From: Nematopogon swammerdamellus
Taxonomy: Eukaryota; Arthropoda; Insecta; Lepidoptera; Adelidae
DNA length: 64,000 bases
Assembly: GCA_946902875.1 (NCBI GenBank)
Contig: OX336350.1
Location: 18,032,048 to 18,096,047 of the forward strand
Direction of reading: 5' to 3'
Below, in pieces: positions 33,295-45,480 of this stretch (positions within the stretch are counted from its first letter, which is position 1; the number at the start of each line of letters is the position of its first letter). The translations under genes were made by a program, and so were the position numbers. The notes under the pieces were generated by a model that saw only the letters and a list, made by a program, of their open reading frames with translations, did not search any database and had not been told where the DNA came from.

Positions 33295-33352
33295 GTTCGT
33301 GTTTTCCGTCCAGTTCAGCGTAGCCGACATGAAATGAAGTGAAGCACTATCC
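33292..33352 (+). mobile_element. SINE A fragment
   Basis: GTGTTTTCCGTCCAGTTCAG to GTGAAGCACT: 60 bp of the SINE A tail region. Confidence 0.6.
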
Positions 33353-34059
33353 TACAGGAACCACGCATTTTACGGGATAGCTTGTAATATGTTAATTCAG
33401 TGGTTGATCCATCAATCTACCAAATGTCATCCATATTCGTTCAGACGTTTAGGAGTGAAAGTGTAACAAACAAACATCTATACTTTCGCGTTTATAATCC
33501 AATTAGTAATTAGTCATCCATAAGGAAGTCTCCGGTATATGGTACGAGTACCTTCTCGGCTGACTAAACCACTCATATAATTGAAATCAAGAAGATATTA
33601 ATAAACATTTTTAGGGTTCCGTATCCGGTACGGGACCCTATTACTACTAATTTTCATATGTAGGTAGTTATTAGTTGTTTAGTTTTTAAATTAATTTAAT
33701 AAACTAATCACTTCGAAGCATAGTTAGAAAATGTCCGACCAAATCCGAAAATGCCGCGAGCGAAGCCGCACGCAAAAGCTGATTAACAATGTTTGAATTT
33801 ATGATGACCAAGCCGGGCGAGTAATTTGTATGCTAGGCCTACGCTGATCAATGATATGAGATAATTTATAATGAAGCTTGAAACGGAAATTAAATTAATT
33901 TAAAAACAAATATTTCCACTAGATTGATTTGGGAAATCAGCTCATTAGTGGAGACTCGCAAACTTTGCTTTCGATCACATTTTAATAAGGTTATCGGGTA
34001 GGTACGTAAATATTATATCGTCGCACTTGCTTTTCAACGGGATAGACAGAGACAACGGA
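33353..34059. other. unassigned DNA with repeat scraps
   Basis: 33614-33650 carries GGGTTCCGTATCC/GTACGGGACCC, an end of the microsatellite-associated element. Near 33750 is a degraded Helitron-like end (GCGAGCGAAGCCGCACGC). Confidence 0.4.
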
Positions 34060-34395
34060 TCTCCACGTGCCACGATCCTGACACACCCACCACTGTAGCC
34101 TCTTTCACTGTCATCATGTTGTAAATTCTTCAAAAACCGGCCAAGTGCAAGTCTAACTCGCGCACCGAGGGTTCCGTATCGCCATGTCATGGTCAGCGCT
34201 GCTGCATACTGTTTTCGGTAGATTGTGCGCATACGCTTTTTAGTTTCTTGTATGGGGACCCCGTGAATTTTTTACTTTTTCTTATTTTTATCTACTAAGG
34301 CTACCTATTACGGTTCAAGAGATACATCCCTCGGACAGACGGACAGACAGACAGACAGACGGCGTGGGCGTAGGCTTATAGTAATACGGTCTCGT
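34060..34395. repeat. LINE scrap followed by a microsatellite-associated element
   Basis: 34065-34112 (GGATCTCCACGTGCCACGA) matches the LINE fragment at 37630. 34135-34395 is a near-complete element: CCGGCCAAGTGCAAGTC, GAGGGTTCCGTAT, CTATTACGGTTCAAGAGATA, GACA microsatellite, GGCGTAGGCTTA. Confidence 0.7.
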
Positions 34396-34837
34396 ACGAC
34401 GGCGGCGACGGTGCATTGCCGCGTCGAATCTGCGTGTAAATCAGTTTACCCGTTTTCGAGTTCAGAGATCAGTTACTAGCATACAGACGTTGTTTTCCAA
34501 TTGTATATTGAGGATATATAGAGGATTTACTAAAATAGTTTATTGTCATTCTATACGCAGGTTTCGGAGTGTATGGCTCTAAGTGTATTAAACATTGCCA
34601 GATACCAGCGGCATAATAATCATTAATACTACGCTACGCGATTTCAGAACAATAAAGCCTTAATAAAGATACGCCTGCTGGAGCTAATATTCTCATACTC
34701 AGCCTAGCTCTTACGCTAATAGCGCAAAGAGTAGCGCTATACAATTATTCCATAGGTGAGTATTTTCAGAGATTACATCCAAACTTACAAACTTACAAAC
34801 ATTACCTCTTTATAATATTAGTGTAGATATACATACT
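34396..34837. other. unassigned DNA
   Basis: Nothing recognised. Confidence 0.35.
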
Positions 34838-35066
34838 TCCTCCTTCCTTTCCTTCCTTACCTATAATAAAATCCAACGTCTGCTTTCTGTCTGTCTGTCT
34901 GTCCGCTTATAACTCGAGAACCACTGAACCGATTTTAATAAAACAAAATTCTACGGATAGCTTGATTCTTCCCATCAACTATAGGCTACTTACTATCACG
35001 CTAAATAGCTTATGAGGTTAGCAGTGAAGTGAAATATGAGAGCGGGCGGAGCCGCGGGCACAGCTT
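34838..35066 (+). mobile_element. non-autonomous Helitron-like element
   Basis: Closely matches 47940-48190: CCTATAATAAAATCCAACG, (TGTC)n, TAACTCGAGAACCACTGAAC, GATAGCTTGATTCTTCCCAT, then the 3' end GGGCGGAGCCGCGGGCACAG with CTTGT. Copies differ mainly in the microsatellite. The GC-rich hairpin before the end is the Helitron hallmark; the exact CTRR end is not met (CTTG). Confidence 0.65.
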
Positions 35067-35589
35067 GTGTTACAATATTACACGTATAATTACGTATGTG
35101 TAGGTGCATAAAATTAGGTACTTAAGAGTATATTATGAGTTATATAATGTTTATTTATAAACTTAATACCTATGTAAACCATACATCTATAAAGAAATTA
35201 GAATTGAGATGAATTAATGAGAAAAAGCTAAGCTATTTTTTTCTTTTTCAATATTTTAAGATGATGGTCAATGCACACGACTTTAATTACAAAATATTAC
35301 AATTTCAACTATTGCAAAAAATTGTACAATATTCGCTCACTGTCTTATGTGAGATCGACAGCAGCATGTGTTCAAGTTTGCCTTTAAATATTTTTATTAT
35401 AGCTATTGTTTTTATGATGTACAATTTTGGGCCTAAATAAATTAAAATGTGTGCGAAAAAGGTGGTACTGTGATTTTCTATTGATAATTTTTGTTGTAGG
35501 TTTGTCGTACATTGAGAAAAACACAGAGCAAAACGTAGATTGGGCAAGTGTCTTGAAAATAGCTTCTTTTATTTAATTTATTTTTAATA
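35067..35589. other. unassigned AT-rich DNA
   Basis: Nothing recognised. Confidence 0.35.
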
Positions 35590-35765
35590 TTTTTGGCACG
35601 GTCGTTCTTCGTACCTTACTGGGTGCTTGCTTGATAGTTATTCTTTGTCCGAATACTCTACTAAATGTGGTGGTCGGTATTGTGCTTTAATTTACAAGAC
35701 TCCTTGCAGCACAACACCGATCACTCTGCTCACCCCGATTGTCGGGATACAGCGCTTGGTATGTA
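35590..35765 (+). repeat. interspersed repeat D
   Basis: GTGGTCGGTATTGTGCTTTA pairs with AGCACAACACCGATCAC, as in the other D copies, followed by CCCCGATTGTCGGGATACAG. Confidence 0.6.
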
Positions 35766-36108
35766 TGTATGTATGAATTTCATCCAATATCCAAATGAAA
35801 CAGGTTATAGCATTTTATTATCTACAGTGATTAATTTTATGATCGGTCGTACTTAAAGTCATAGGCGTTAGCAAATCTCACAAGAATCGGAATACAGCTG
35901 GTTGTGGGAGTGGAACGTGCGCAGAATGGCGATGCGCTCTTGACAGAAATAGAAGCTTATAAACTCTCTTCGAATAAAGCCTCTCTATTGTTTTGAAAAA
36001 AAAAACCTCGTGTAAGAACCGGAAGATATAGAGAAAAGTGTAGTAGAATAAGTGAGCGACTCTACAATACAATGGAATAAAATAATGATAACGGAAAATG
36101 TTTGCATC
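35766..36108. other. unassigned DNA
   Basis: A (GTAT)n run near 35760-35772; otherwise nothing recognised. Confidence 0.35.
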
Positions 36109-36110
36109 TA

Positions 36111-36841
36111 TAACTCGGTCGACTTAACTCGGCACCTGGCTCGATCGGCTTGCACACAGGGTTGCCAGATGCCTTGCTGGTCAAGTAGCCACTTCGCGGT
36201 TAAAAGATAGCCCAAGTCGCCCAATTAAAAAAAAAGTGTTACCACAATTATTAAATCAGAATCATAACATAACCTATCATAAGAAATAAAAAAGAATTTA
36301 AATAATAAAATTAGGCTACAATTAATTTTTAAAAATAATTAAATCTGTATAAGATCGGGCATTTACGGTGGTGGTACGGAACCCTTGGTGCCCGAAAAAG
36401 ACTAGGTGCGGTCGGGGAACCGCCGCACTGTGGTTCGAAAGTACAATAAAGCGGACTTTGAATTTTTTTCCGAATGTTAATGTTAAGGAATCATATTTGT
36501 AAGCGAAATATAAGACACTTTTATTCTTACACGGTTTTCACAAAAGTTAATATTTCCGGAGAAAAAAAATTAAATCTTTTTTTTGTATGGGACACAATAT
36601 GTTTTCGTTAAATTCTCAAAACGATAGCACTTGATAGAACTGAGGCATATAGATCCTTAAACTATGAGAGAATCTGAACGAGATTGTGAAAAGATCCCGT
36701 CCGAACTGGTCCCCCTTTGCCTAAAAACAAAAGTTGCTCCAGAGTGTCAAAAGTTGCTAAAAATTTAAGAAATTGTAACCATCTGGCAACACATGACGAA
36801 ATGTCATCCGAGCCAGGTGCATAGTTAAGTCGACCGAGTTA
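36111..36841. mobile_element. 731-bp TIR element, TA-flanked
   Basis: TAACTCGGTCGACTTAACT at the left and AGTTAAGTCGACCGAGTTA at the right form a perfect 19-bp inverted repeat, continued less perfectly by CACCTGGCTCG/CGAGCCAGGTG. TA lies outside both ends. GGTTGCCAGATG and CATCTGGCAAC form a second inner pair. No transposase is present. Confidence 0.8.
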
Positions 36842-36989
36842 TACAAATATTCAGTATTTTATGCACAGAAAATATATTGTAGACACTTCGAAGAAACGTT
36901 CATAAAAAAAACGTTTCTTAATACATTTGTTGTTCAGTCGTTTATTGTTCAGAACGTGCAATCAGCTCATACAAGGTGGTTTGTAGTCG

Positions 36990-37310
36990 GACCATTTTTG
37001 TTACGTCGTCATTTTGTTTGACCTTATGTCCACCAAGTTTAACCTTGTTTAAAGTATAGTGTTGTTTGACCTTATCTCGACCAAATTTAACCTTGTTTAA
37101 AGTATAATGTTGTTTGACCCTATCTCGACCAAATGTAACCTTGTTTAAAGTATAGTGTTGTTTGAACTTATCTCCACCAAATTTATCTTTGTTTAAAGTA
37201 TAATTTTGTTTGACCTTATCTCGACCAAATGTATCCTTGTTTAAAGTGTGGTGTTCTTTGACCTTATCTCCACCAAATTTAACCTTGTTTAAAGTAAACT
37301 GTTGTTTCAT
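36990..37310 (-). repeat. 48-bp tandem repeat readable as a 16-residue repeat
   Basis: CTTGTTTAAAG or CTTTGTTTAAAG recurs at 37044, 37092, 37140, 37188, 37236 and 37284, exactly every 48 bp. On the minus strand a frame of 122 codons (36942-37310) has six copies of KVKQHYTLNKVKFGRD-like repeats and a unique tail NDDVTKMVRLQTTLYELI. Changes between copies alter residues (V/D/T, K/N, R/G) but none makes a stop. Whether it is translated is unknown; no family recognised. Confidence 0.6.
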
Positions 37311-37599
37311 AGGAAGCGTTCAACAGTTCTACATTGAGGGTTCCGTACCATCACACAATATAGTGTATTATGTACTAACTGTTGCCCGCGGTTTCTCTCG
37401 CGTGAAATTCGTATTTCAAAAGAAGAAGTAACTAAGGGCGAGGCCGAAGGCCGAGCGGGATTCTCTTCTCTACTTCTCTTTTTCTGATCTTCTCTTCTTC
37501 TTTTCTTCTCTTCTCTTCTCTTCTCCTCTACCTCTTCTTTGTCTTCTCTATCTTTGTTTCTCTTCTCTATATGATGCAAAATCCAAAATCCAACATCTG

Positions 37600-37799
37600 C
37601 CGTCTGTATATATGTATGTTCTCTTATATCCGTCGGATCTCCACGTGCCACAATCCTGACGCACCTCTGCCGCCTCTTCCACTCTCATAATGTTTTTCAT
37701 ACATGCTCGTCGGTTACGCGTACTACGCACTGGATCCTTTTTGAGCACATGCCCGATCTGGTCCAGGTACTTGCGTCTAGGGCGACCCTTCCCGAATCT
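37600..37799 (-). pseudogene. LINE ORF2 C-terminal fragment (RTE-like)
   Basis: Minus-strand reading GRPRRKYLDQIGHVLKKDP, VRSTRNRRACMKNIMRV and EEAAEVRQDCGTWRS. The order GRPRRxYLDQI, RNRRACMKxxM, W resembles a LINE C-terminus common in moths; clade placement is tentative. Overlapping purine-rich frames on the left are low complexity. Confidence 0.6.
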
Positions 37800-38118
37800 T
37801 TTTTTTTATGGAAACTTCACCTGTGGGAAACTTTCACGATTGGCTACATCACCTACAACATCCGTGATGTCAGCCTATAACACCGGGTGAACGAGGTGCC
37901 ATGTCAGTGCTTCCCTTCATTCCATGTAGACTACACTAAGCTGTAAGGAAAACTCGAACTATTTACATAGCCGTTTCGACCGACGTTTCATTCAGTGCGG
38001 TGGTATCAACCAGGGCGGGATAAACCCTACCACCTAGTAAGGTAAAAAGGGGCGGGACCTACAGTTTTACGTGAAATCTGAACCACGGTCAGCCTCCAAC
38101 GGTCGAGCGGTCACCCTA
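37800..38118 (-). mobile_element. SINE A, most of the 5S-like head missing
   Basis: T run, TTGGCTACATCACCTACAAC, tail, core, B-box hairpin CGTGAAATCTGAACCACGG, and stops within the 5S-like region at GGTCGAGCGGTCACCC. Confidence 0.88.
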
Positions 38119-38974
38119 CACACACATTCACTCCATAAATTTCTTTCGTTAGTCTCCAAGCGACCGCTCCTGTCTCGGTCCAAGCGACCGCTGCTGTGTT
38201 CCAGCCAGTAACGACGTAAAGTGTCCCCTGACGGTTGCGCTGTTTTGATGTAGAAGTTGCGCTCACGGGGCGCGGCGCGGCCACAGGTCGCGCTGGCGCT
38301 GGACTGAACAATGGTTTGCAGATTGCATTCAGTCTGAAAAATTTCATCCGAGGAACTCTTAGGAACGACATTTTTCATGCGATTGTAATTCTATGTACTT
38401 ATACAAAAATATGTACAAAAACATGCTTCAATATGTTTAAATACCTGTTAATTGTTTGTTATTGTTTGTTAATTGTGTATATTTCTTTCCGCCACTCACC
38501 TAGCAGTTATTTACTATCAGTTATTATACCCAAAAGTATTTTGTTGTCAAAACTATGTGTAAATCGGTTCAGTCTTTCTCGAATTCGTCAATAAGCACAT
38601 AGACAGAGGACATTTAAATTTAAATACTCTTATTGGATTATAAATTGGTGATGACGTAGAAATCGAAGTTACTGAAGAGGGCTATTTTCTCCAGTCCTTA
38701 TTCACGACACCACTTTGAATAGAATTCGAGGTACATTTCTCCCAAATTTATCAGACAATACACAGTTTAGGCACGGTTTAGGGCTAGAAAAGCTTAGCGC
38801 TATAACGTCTAACGTAATCGCCACATCTTTACACTCTCCTCTTGTACGGTCAGCACTAAAAGCAGAGATACACGAGTTCGCGTGTACGAGAATTACAAGG
38901 TTCAATAGCGCTGCTCTACAAAAACCATCTGATTAATGATGAGGCGCAGTTTGAATTTTAATATTTTATTTACT
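38119..38974. other. unassigned DNA
   Basis: A short GC-rich stretch (CGGGGCGCGGCGCGGCC) near 38265. No gene recognised. Confidence 0.35.
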
Positions 38975-39235
38975 TATAGGGTCGGGGGCTTTTTAACATT
39001 TGTAATTTAATTTTTTTTTCAACCTTTAAAAAAACCGCACGCAAATCCGCCCACTTTAAGCTAATTAATTGTTTTATTACTTAATTACATAGCCAACAAC
39101 CAGTGCGATTAAACCAGCTTTCTTATCGGTCCATCCGTTTGGGAGCTACGAGGCCACGGACAGACACACCCGTACAAACATACACACACAACTTTTACTT
39201 ATAACACCCCTCTTTTTTCGTCGTGGTTAAAAATA
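38975..39235 (+). repeat. interspersed repeat F
   Basis: Second copy of the repeat at 2165: TCCATCCGTTTGGGAGCTA, CAGACACACCC, ACTTATAACACCCC. Confidence 0.55.
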
Positions 39236-39615
39236 CTTTGTGGTCTGGGCATCGGTTTCTCATGCGAGAGGTCCGAGGTTCGAATCCGGTCGGCGTGTAG
39301 CAATGAGTTTTTTCTGACGAAAAAATTTACGTGCATACCTACACCTGCTGCTTCATCGTTCGGAACCGGTGTAAAACTGTAGGTCCCTTACTAGGTGGTA
39401 GGCTCAAATTGTAGCCGACTGGGTTGGTACCACCGTACTGGATGTAAGATGGCCACATAGCAGCCTCGGCTGTGTTCTCCTCTAGTCCAGTATAGCCAGC
39501 AATCCAGGGAAGTCTCCGGTATGGCACCTACCTTGTCGGAGGTAATATTGGCTGGTCGGAGCATGCGCTTTGGCCCCTCCGACTCAGCCACCCATACCGG
39601 ATTACATAAAAAAAA
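39236..39615 (+). mobile_element. SINE B, nearly full length
   Basis: Starts inside the tRNA-like head just after the A box (GGGCATCGGTTTCTCATGCG), then B box GAGGTTCGAATCC, core CCTTACTAGGTGGTAGGC, tail and poly(A) at 39608-39615. Confidence 0.9.
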
Positions 39616-39807
39616 TACTTTAAATTCACTCATGTCTTTATTGTATCATTGGCGGTAGTAACAAGGGAAGATGCTTAGTCAGCATAGACAAAGAGATGAC
39701 AGCGAGCCGATGACGCCGTCCAATCAAAGCGCCGTATTTGGCTTGGCACGTTTTATTAGTCAACCTCAATAATTTGCCCACTAAAAGTTTGCACGAAACA
39801 ACATATA

Positions 39808-40175
39808 TCGTTTTTAGGGTTCCCTATCCATTGTGCGGGACCCTATTACTAAGCCTACGCCGTGTGTCTGTCTGTCTGTCTGTCTGTCCGAGGGCTGTAT
39901 CTCTTGAACCGTAATAGGCAGCCCGTTAAAATTTTCACAAAATATGTGTTATTATGGCCGATTTATCGACAAATGATAAAAATAAGAAAAAGTGAAAAAT
40001 TCACGTAGGTCCCCATACAAGAAACTAAAAATTATATACGCGCCATTTCCCAAAAAGAGTATAAAGCATCTTAACTAATACATAGATGGCGTGAGCGGCG
40101 CTGACCATGACATGGTGATACAGAACACTCGGTGCGCGAGTTCGACTCCCACTTGGTCGGTTTTTTGTCTGCATC
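39808..40175 (-). repeat. microsatellite-associated element
   Basis: Reverse of the 34135 copy: GGGTTCCCTATCC, (TGTC)n, GAGGGCTGTATCTCTTGAAC, GAAATTCACG-type middle, ending CGACTCCCACTTGGTCGG. Confidence 0.75.
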
Positions 40176-40449
40176 TTGTCCTGCCGACAGTACCATTTTA
40201 TTTCTTTTGTTAGGTTATATTTTCGAGGTCTTTGCCCAAACATAAGCATAGCCTTGAGCCTTTCTAGTGATACTAATCCTTGGCTGAACTCAAAGGACTG
40301 CTCTAGAGATATAATACCCGTCTACGAATTCTTTCTTCCACTCGGGCCGACAAACCGACGACAGGCTTGTGACACGATTAGTAAATAAACACCTTGGCAT
40401 ATTATGTACAAATGTATGTTTGCTTGTATATGTACGTATTATATATATA
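40176..40449. other. unassigned DNA
   Basis: Nothing recognised. Confidence 0.3.
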
Positions 40450-41605
40450 CAGAGTGGCCAAAAAGTCATGGATCACACGAAGTAAGGGGATAGCCGGGGT
40501 CAATTGCGGCAAAAAATTGTTCTACAGGGGGCGTCTATGGTCAACGCCTGAGAAGTTATGATTTATTTGGTGTTTTTTAAAGAAAATGTTATTTTTCTAC
40601 CAATAGTTTTAAAAAATTAAAAACTGTGACACCCTGTATAATTTTTTTTATTTTCATCTCATTGCTAACAAACAAACATTGCATTAAACATGCCTTTTGT
40701 GATTGTGAATGATGTGTGTTTAAAAAAAACACAAATTTAAGAAATTTTCTTTTTCACCATGGAAACATTTGTATTACATTGGACCGCACTGTGAAAAAAA
40801 ATGTTCTACCGAAAAGTCACCCTCTATTAGAGAAAGTAGCGCAATTAATAAGGATTCTAAAAAGGTATAATACATGACTATTTGCAACTCGCATAACTTC
40901 CTAGAGCGATCATTCGTAGTAACGGTCGAATTTACCCAAACCAGTAATTATTGCATGGCTTTCTCCAGGAGACACGCGCATTGCAACTAGACCCTTGACA
41001 ACAAGAGAGAGAGAGGTAGTGAGTGTCTCTTTGTGATTCTAGTTATTTTTCAAGAGCTTCAAACGATTTGAAATATTTATTGCCACAATACAATAATAAT
41101 TACTGGTTTGGGTAAATTCGACCGTTACTATGAATGATCGCTCTAGGAAGTTATGCAAGTTGCAAATATTATAGTAATGTGTTATACCTTTTTAGAATCC
41201 TTATTAATTGCGCTACTTTCTCTAATAGAGGGTGACTTTTCGGTAGAACATTTTTTTTCACAGTGCGGTCCAATGTAATACAAATGTTTCCATGGTGAAA
41301 AAGAAACTTTCTTAAATTTGTGTTTTTTTTAAACACACATCATTCACAATCACAAAAGGCATGTTTAATGCAATGTTTCTTTGTTAGCAATGAGATGAAA
41401 ATAAAAAAAAATTAAATAGGGTGTCACAATTCTTAATTGTTTAAAACTATTGGTAGAGAAATAAAATTTTCTTTAAAAAACACCAAAAATAAATCATAAC
41501 TTCTCAGGCGTTGACCATAGACGCCCCCTGTAGAACAATTTTTTGCCGCAATTGACCCCAGCTATCCCCTGACTTCGTTTGATCGATGACTTTTTGGCCA
41601 CTCTG
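40450..41605. mobile_element. mariner-type foldback element, 1156 bp
   Basis: Two ~500-bp arms (40450-40953 and 41091-41605) are near-perfect reverse complements around a 137-bp spacer. Ends CAGAGTGGCCAAAAAGTC and GACTTTTTGGCCACTCTG lie inside TA repeats, matching the Tc1/mariner pattern. Arm identity is high by eye with a few substitutions and indels, so it is fairly young. No transposase frame. Confidence 0.9.
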
Positions 41606-42105
41606 TATATATATATATATATATATACGTAAGAATATGTATAAGTAAGTACGTATGAATCCATTACTTTAAGTGAGCTAAACTTGTATATATATACCTA
41701 TACATATAATTGGTTTCTCGGAAACGACTAACGATTTGGATGAAATTTTTTATTTAGATAATTTTTTTTTTCAAGATTATCTAGATAGGTGTAGACCCCG
41801 AGCGAAGCTCGGTCGTCCAGGTACTGTATTTTATGTATGCATGTTTTATGTTCATAATGTTATGTCTCAAGGGGAACATTTGTGGGGGTAGCATGTACCT
41901 AGTATATTTTGTTTTATTTATGTTATCTATATGGCATCTGTTAAGAATAAATAAATAAATTATTGCTATTTTCTGCAATACAACAGGAGGACTTAGCGTA
42001 AAATCATATTTCTTTCAGAAAACGTTCTAAAAATAAGTAAGCATTCAAATCAATAAAAAAATCAAATAAGCTGAGGGGGGACACTCAACGGGAGTCGCAG
42101 CTGCT
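41606..42105. other. TA microsatellite and unassigned DNA
   Basis: (TA)n adjoins the foldback end. Near 41795 a short hairpin CCGAGCGAAGCTCGG is a possible degraded Helitron-like end. Confidence 0.35.
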
Positions 42106-42420
42106 TTATAGGTTTCCGTATCCCGTACGGAAGCCTATTACTAAGCCTACGCCGCCGCCGCCGTCTGTCTGTCTATCTGTCCGTCCGTCCGTCCGTCTGT
42201 CCGAGGGCTGTATCTCTTGAACCGTAATAGTTAGCCCGTTGAAATTTTCACAGAATATGTGTTATTATAATACGGATATAACAAAAAATAATGAAAAATA
42301 GAAAAAGTAAAAAATTAAGGGGTGTTCCCGTACAAGAAACGTGTTTTTTTTCAATGTTTTTTTGTGGTGCGGAAACTTCGCTGCGCGAGTCCGACTCGCA
42401 CTTGGTCGGTTTTTTACATC
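42106..42420 (-). repeat. microsatellite-associated element
   Basis: TTTCCGTATCCCGTACGGAA, (GTCT/GTCC)n, GTATCTCTTGAACCGTAAT, CCGTACAAGAAACG, ending GACTCGCACTTGGTCGG. Confidence 0.75.
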
Positions 42421-42490
42421 ACCTATAACATCCATGATTTCAGCCCGTAGCACCTTGATGAACTAGGTACCATGTCAGTGCTTCCCTTCG
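42405..42490 (-). mobile_element. SINE A, 3' fragment
   Basis: TACATCACCTATAACATCC to GTGCTTCCCTTCG: tail only. Confidence 0.65.
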
Positions 42491-43575
42491 ATCTATAGGA
42501 TATTTATAGAATATAATAATATATGCGGCACCGAGAAGCGAGAGTTCTTTAAAAAGAAATAAAACATATTTGGTTGCAAAAATGTACTCTAAGGTTTGCT
42601 ATTCTCGTATCGTGCAATAGAGCAAGAATTCGGACCAATCACATGCCTTTATTCATCCAGTTGGGCACACAATAGCGGTAACAGTCCCTAGTGCAAGCTG
42701 ACCTGGAGTTTTGCAAATAAAATGCTAGAACTAAAAGGCTTTGTTTAGATTCAAACCCAGTGCCAACTTGTGCGATACGAACGATTTGTGCCGTAATTTC
42801 GTTTTGGCATTGGTGGTCAGTCAGTCAGTCGGCGTGTATGCGTCCACTGCTGGACATACGCCTCTCCAGTTTTCCTCCAGTCCTCCCCACCTTCAGCGGT
42901 GCTTGAGCTTTCACTTGAGCAATGGTGGTATTTATGATTCCCATTTGTGCAAATGTTTTTTTTTCTTTTCCTTTTAAATCGTACGGCGCGCGTACGGACA
43001 CCTAAAAATCTAACTAAATATTATTTACTTCCATCGCAATAACCATTTCCTAAAATTTGTGTTTTAGTAAGAAATCCTGTATGTATCTACATTATATTTA
43101 CAATAAGTTATAATATGCCGATGTTCTTCTACTCATCAATCAAAAGTCAACCAAAGGCTTGCTTAATTAAGGTTGAAATTTGCGCCACAGTGCCCCCGCA
43201 GCTCAGGGGCGCCTGAACTCGCATATTGAAAATCATATTACATGCGCGTGGCGTGTCGTCAGCAAATGAAGCGAAAAGCTGTAATTATTTTCCAGCAGAA
43301 TGTCCACGATGGATCTACGAACAATTGCGCTGGAAAGGGATAGACAAGCCCCGCTCGCGGCTGAACTATGACGCTGAGGCATCGAGATACATGTACCCTT
43401 TTATTAGAGAATGCACTCCACCAGCGCGCCATATTCCAGAGTTGTAGCCATCCAGCCGCAACTGATTTAGTCGATCGCGACCCGCCGACGACGCGACGTC
43501 TCTACACGCGCAGTCCGCGCGCACCGCTCGCCTGAAACTCCGCTTCCCCTCTCCCGCTAACTTCCCTCGCTAGTG
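42491..43575. other. unassigned DNA with an RTE scrap
   Basis: 42835-42875 (TCCACTGCTGGACATACGCC) matches the RTE 3' end at 12500. 43226-43447 has an open frame ending ARHIPEL and a GC-rich stretch follows to 43560; no family recognised. Confidence 0.4.
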
Positions 43576-43897
43576 TTTTTTTTTGAGGAAACTGACACGA
43601 TTGGCTGCATCTACATCCTTGATGTCAGCCCATAACACCTTGTTGAACTAAGTGCCATGTCAGTGCTTCCCTTCATTTCATGTGAACTGAACTGGACGAA
43701 AAACACGTACTATTTATAAAGCCGTTTCGACCGACGTTTCATTCAGTGCGGTGGTACCAACCCGGGCGGGATAAACCCTACCACCTAGTAAGGTGAGAAG
43801 GGAAGGGACCCACAGTTTTACATGGAATCCGAACCACGGTCAGCCACCAACGGTCGAGCGGTCACCCATCCAAGCACTGACCGCGCCCAGGTGTGCT
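43576..43897 (-). mobile_element. SINE A, nearly full length
   Basis: T run, GGAAACTGACACGATTGGC, tail, core, and 5S-like region through GGTCACCCATCCAAGCACTG and GCGCCCAGG. The outermost A-box part is lost. Confidence 0.88.
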
Positions 43898-44208
43898 TTT
43901 GATCACGGCCGACATTATAATAGATATATGACGATTTATTCATGAAATTATTTCGGACACAACAGCCAGTCTACGTTCAAAAAACGCGCTCTTTGTTCAA
44001 AATGATCTATAAAGAGATAATTTATTGGCGAGCCGGTCGTTTCACACCATCACGCCGACACGGCACCCACCGCCCGCCGGAGCGCGCCACACGCTCCTAC
44101 CGTGTAATGTGAATTTTATCAGAACCGCAAACACGGCGCGGACACTTGCGCGAGTTTCTTCAGTATTTGAAGTGATCTTTAGCAAAGCTGGGACAGCTCC
44201 CTCTAGCC

Positions 44209-45004
44209 TAGGGTTGTCATTCGTCCCGGTACACCGGGACTTGTCACCGGTTTAGAATCTCAGTCCCGGTCGTCCCGTCTATTGTTTATTGTATAATTTC
44301 ATCCATTGGTAGGTAACCTACGCTTGGATATGTCGAAAATTCCGCCAGTTCTAAATTCAATGCGAAGAAGAACTGTCAAACAAACTTCGCAAGTCACAAT
44401 GTTTTGTTAGTGCCTTATAAGTATTATATTATAGTAACCTACAAATAATTAACCCATACTACCGCTCACAAGAGCATTAATACTTACAGCATAAACATGA
44501 ATACTGAAGAATCTGACCACTCTGCCTATTTACATTACCTATATCTGGTGTATAGTGCCATCATAGAGAAATAATATACGGGACGTCTAAGAGTGCCATC
44601 GTCAATTTGATGGGTACTTAAACATATCAAGTCAATTCAACAACAATTAGTAACAGTTTATTACAAAGAAATGTAATAAGTCATATTAAAAATGACCACC
44701 AAATGTCCCTGTCGGGAACCAAAAGCCAGTTAGGTTTATCCATACTAATATTATAAATTCGAAAGTAACTCTGTTGTCTGTCTGTTACCTTTTCAAGCCT
44801 AAGCCGCTCAACTGATTTCGATAAAATATTACACGGAGATGGATTGCATCCTGAGAAAGATAAAATGTAAGAGATACCTATCATCTAAAATTTAATTTAA
44901 TATTCATAGAACAGGTGCCGCATTTCCCCGCTCAAAGACAACCAACTTTTCTTAGGTTTTGATATAGTGTCCCGGTCAGTACCTGCACCTTTATGGCAAC
45001 CCTA
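44209..45004. mobile_element. hAT-type element with 8-bp target duplication
   Basis: Ends TAGGGTTGTCAT and ATGGCAACCCTA, flanked by CTCTAGCC (44201-44208) and CTCTAGCG (45005-45012), 7 of 8 matching. GTCCCGG words recur near both ends. No transposase. A GTCT-bearing non-autonomous repeat (TACTAATATTATAAATTCG onward, 44742-44885) is nested within. Confidence 0.78.
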
Positions 45005-45012
45005 CTCTAGCG

Positions 45013-45480
45013 CAAAGGTACACTCTCCGGAATTGTATGCGCGGTGACGCAATTGTGCCGATTCACGTCCCACACAAAAAAAAATCACAGATCCCATGCC
45101 ATGCCGTGACCTTCAGGTACATTGAAAATTACTTTTAGGGCGTATTCAAATATAAGCGTATAGTGAGTCGCCGACTGTGAGCGTGCTGGCTGTGAGCTAT
45201 AAGAATCGATTAGTCGGCCTCTGATCAGTGAGCTAAAAAGAGCATATTTATTGTGTAATTACATTGTAACGTAGTAGTCTGAGGTAGCCAGAGAGAGCGA
45301 TACTGACTGGCGGCTCACTGGCGCTGAGCGTGTACGAGTGAGTGGCTTTTACACCTTCAGTACGCGGCATACTGTACGCCTAATATGAATATTAAAAGTA
45401 TGTAATATCAATACAAAAAAATCTTGGGGTAGGAATCACTTCGCACTCCTGCCGCTGTTATTAAAGTGGAATCAGTTGTC
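45013..45480. other. unassigned DNA
   Basis: Nothing recognised; several GTGAGC/GGCTCACTGG words are self-complementary. Confidence 0.3.
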
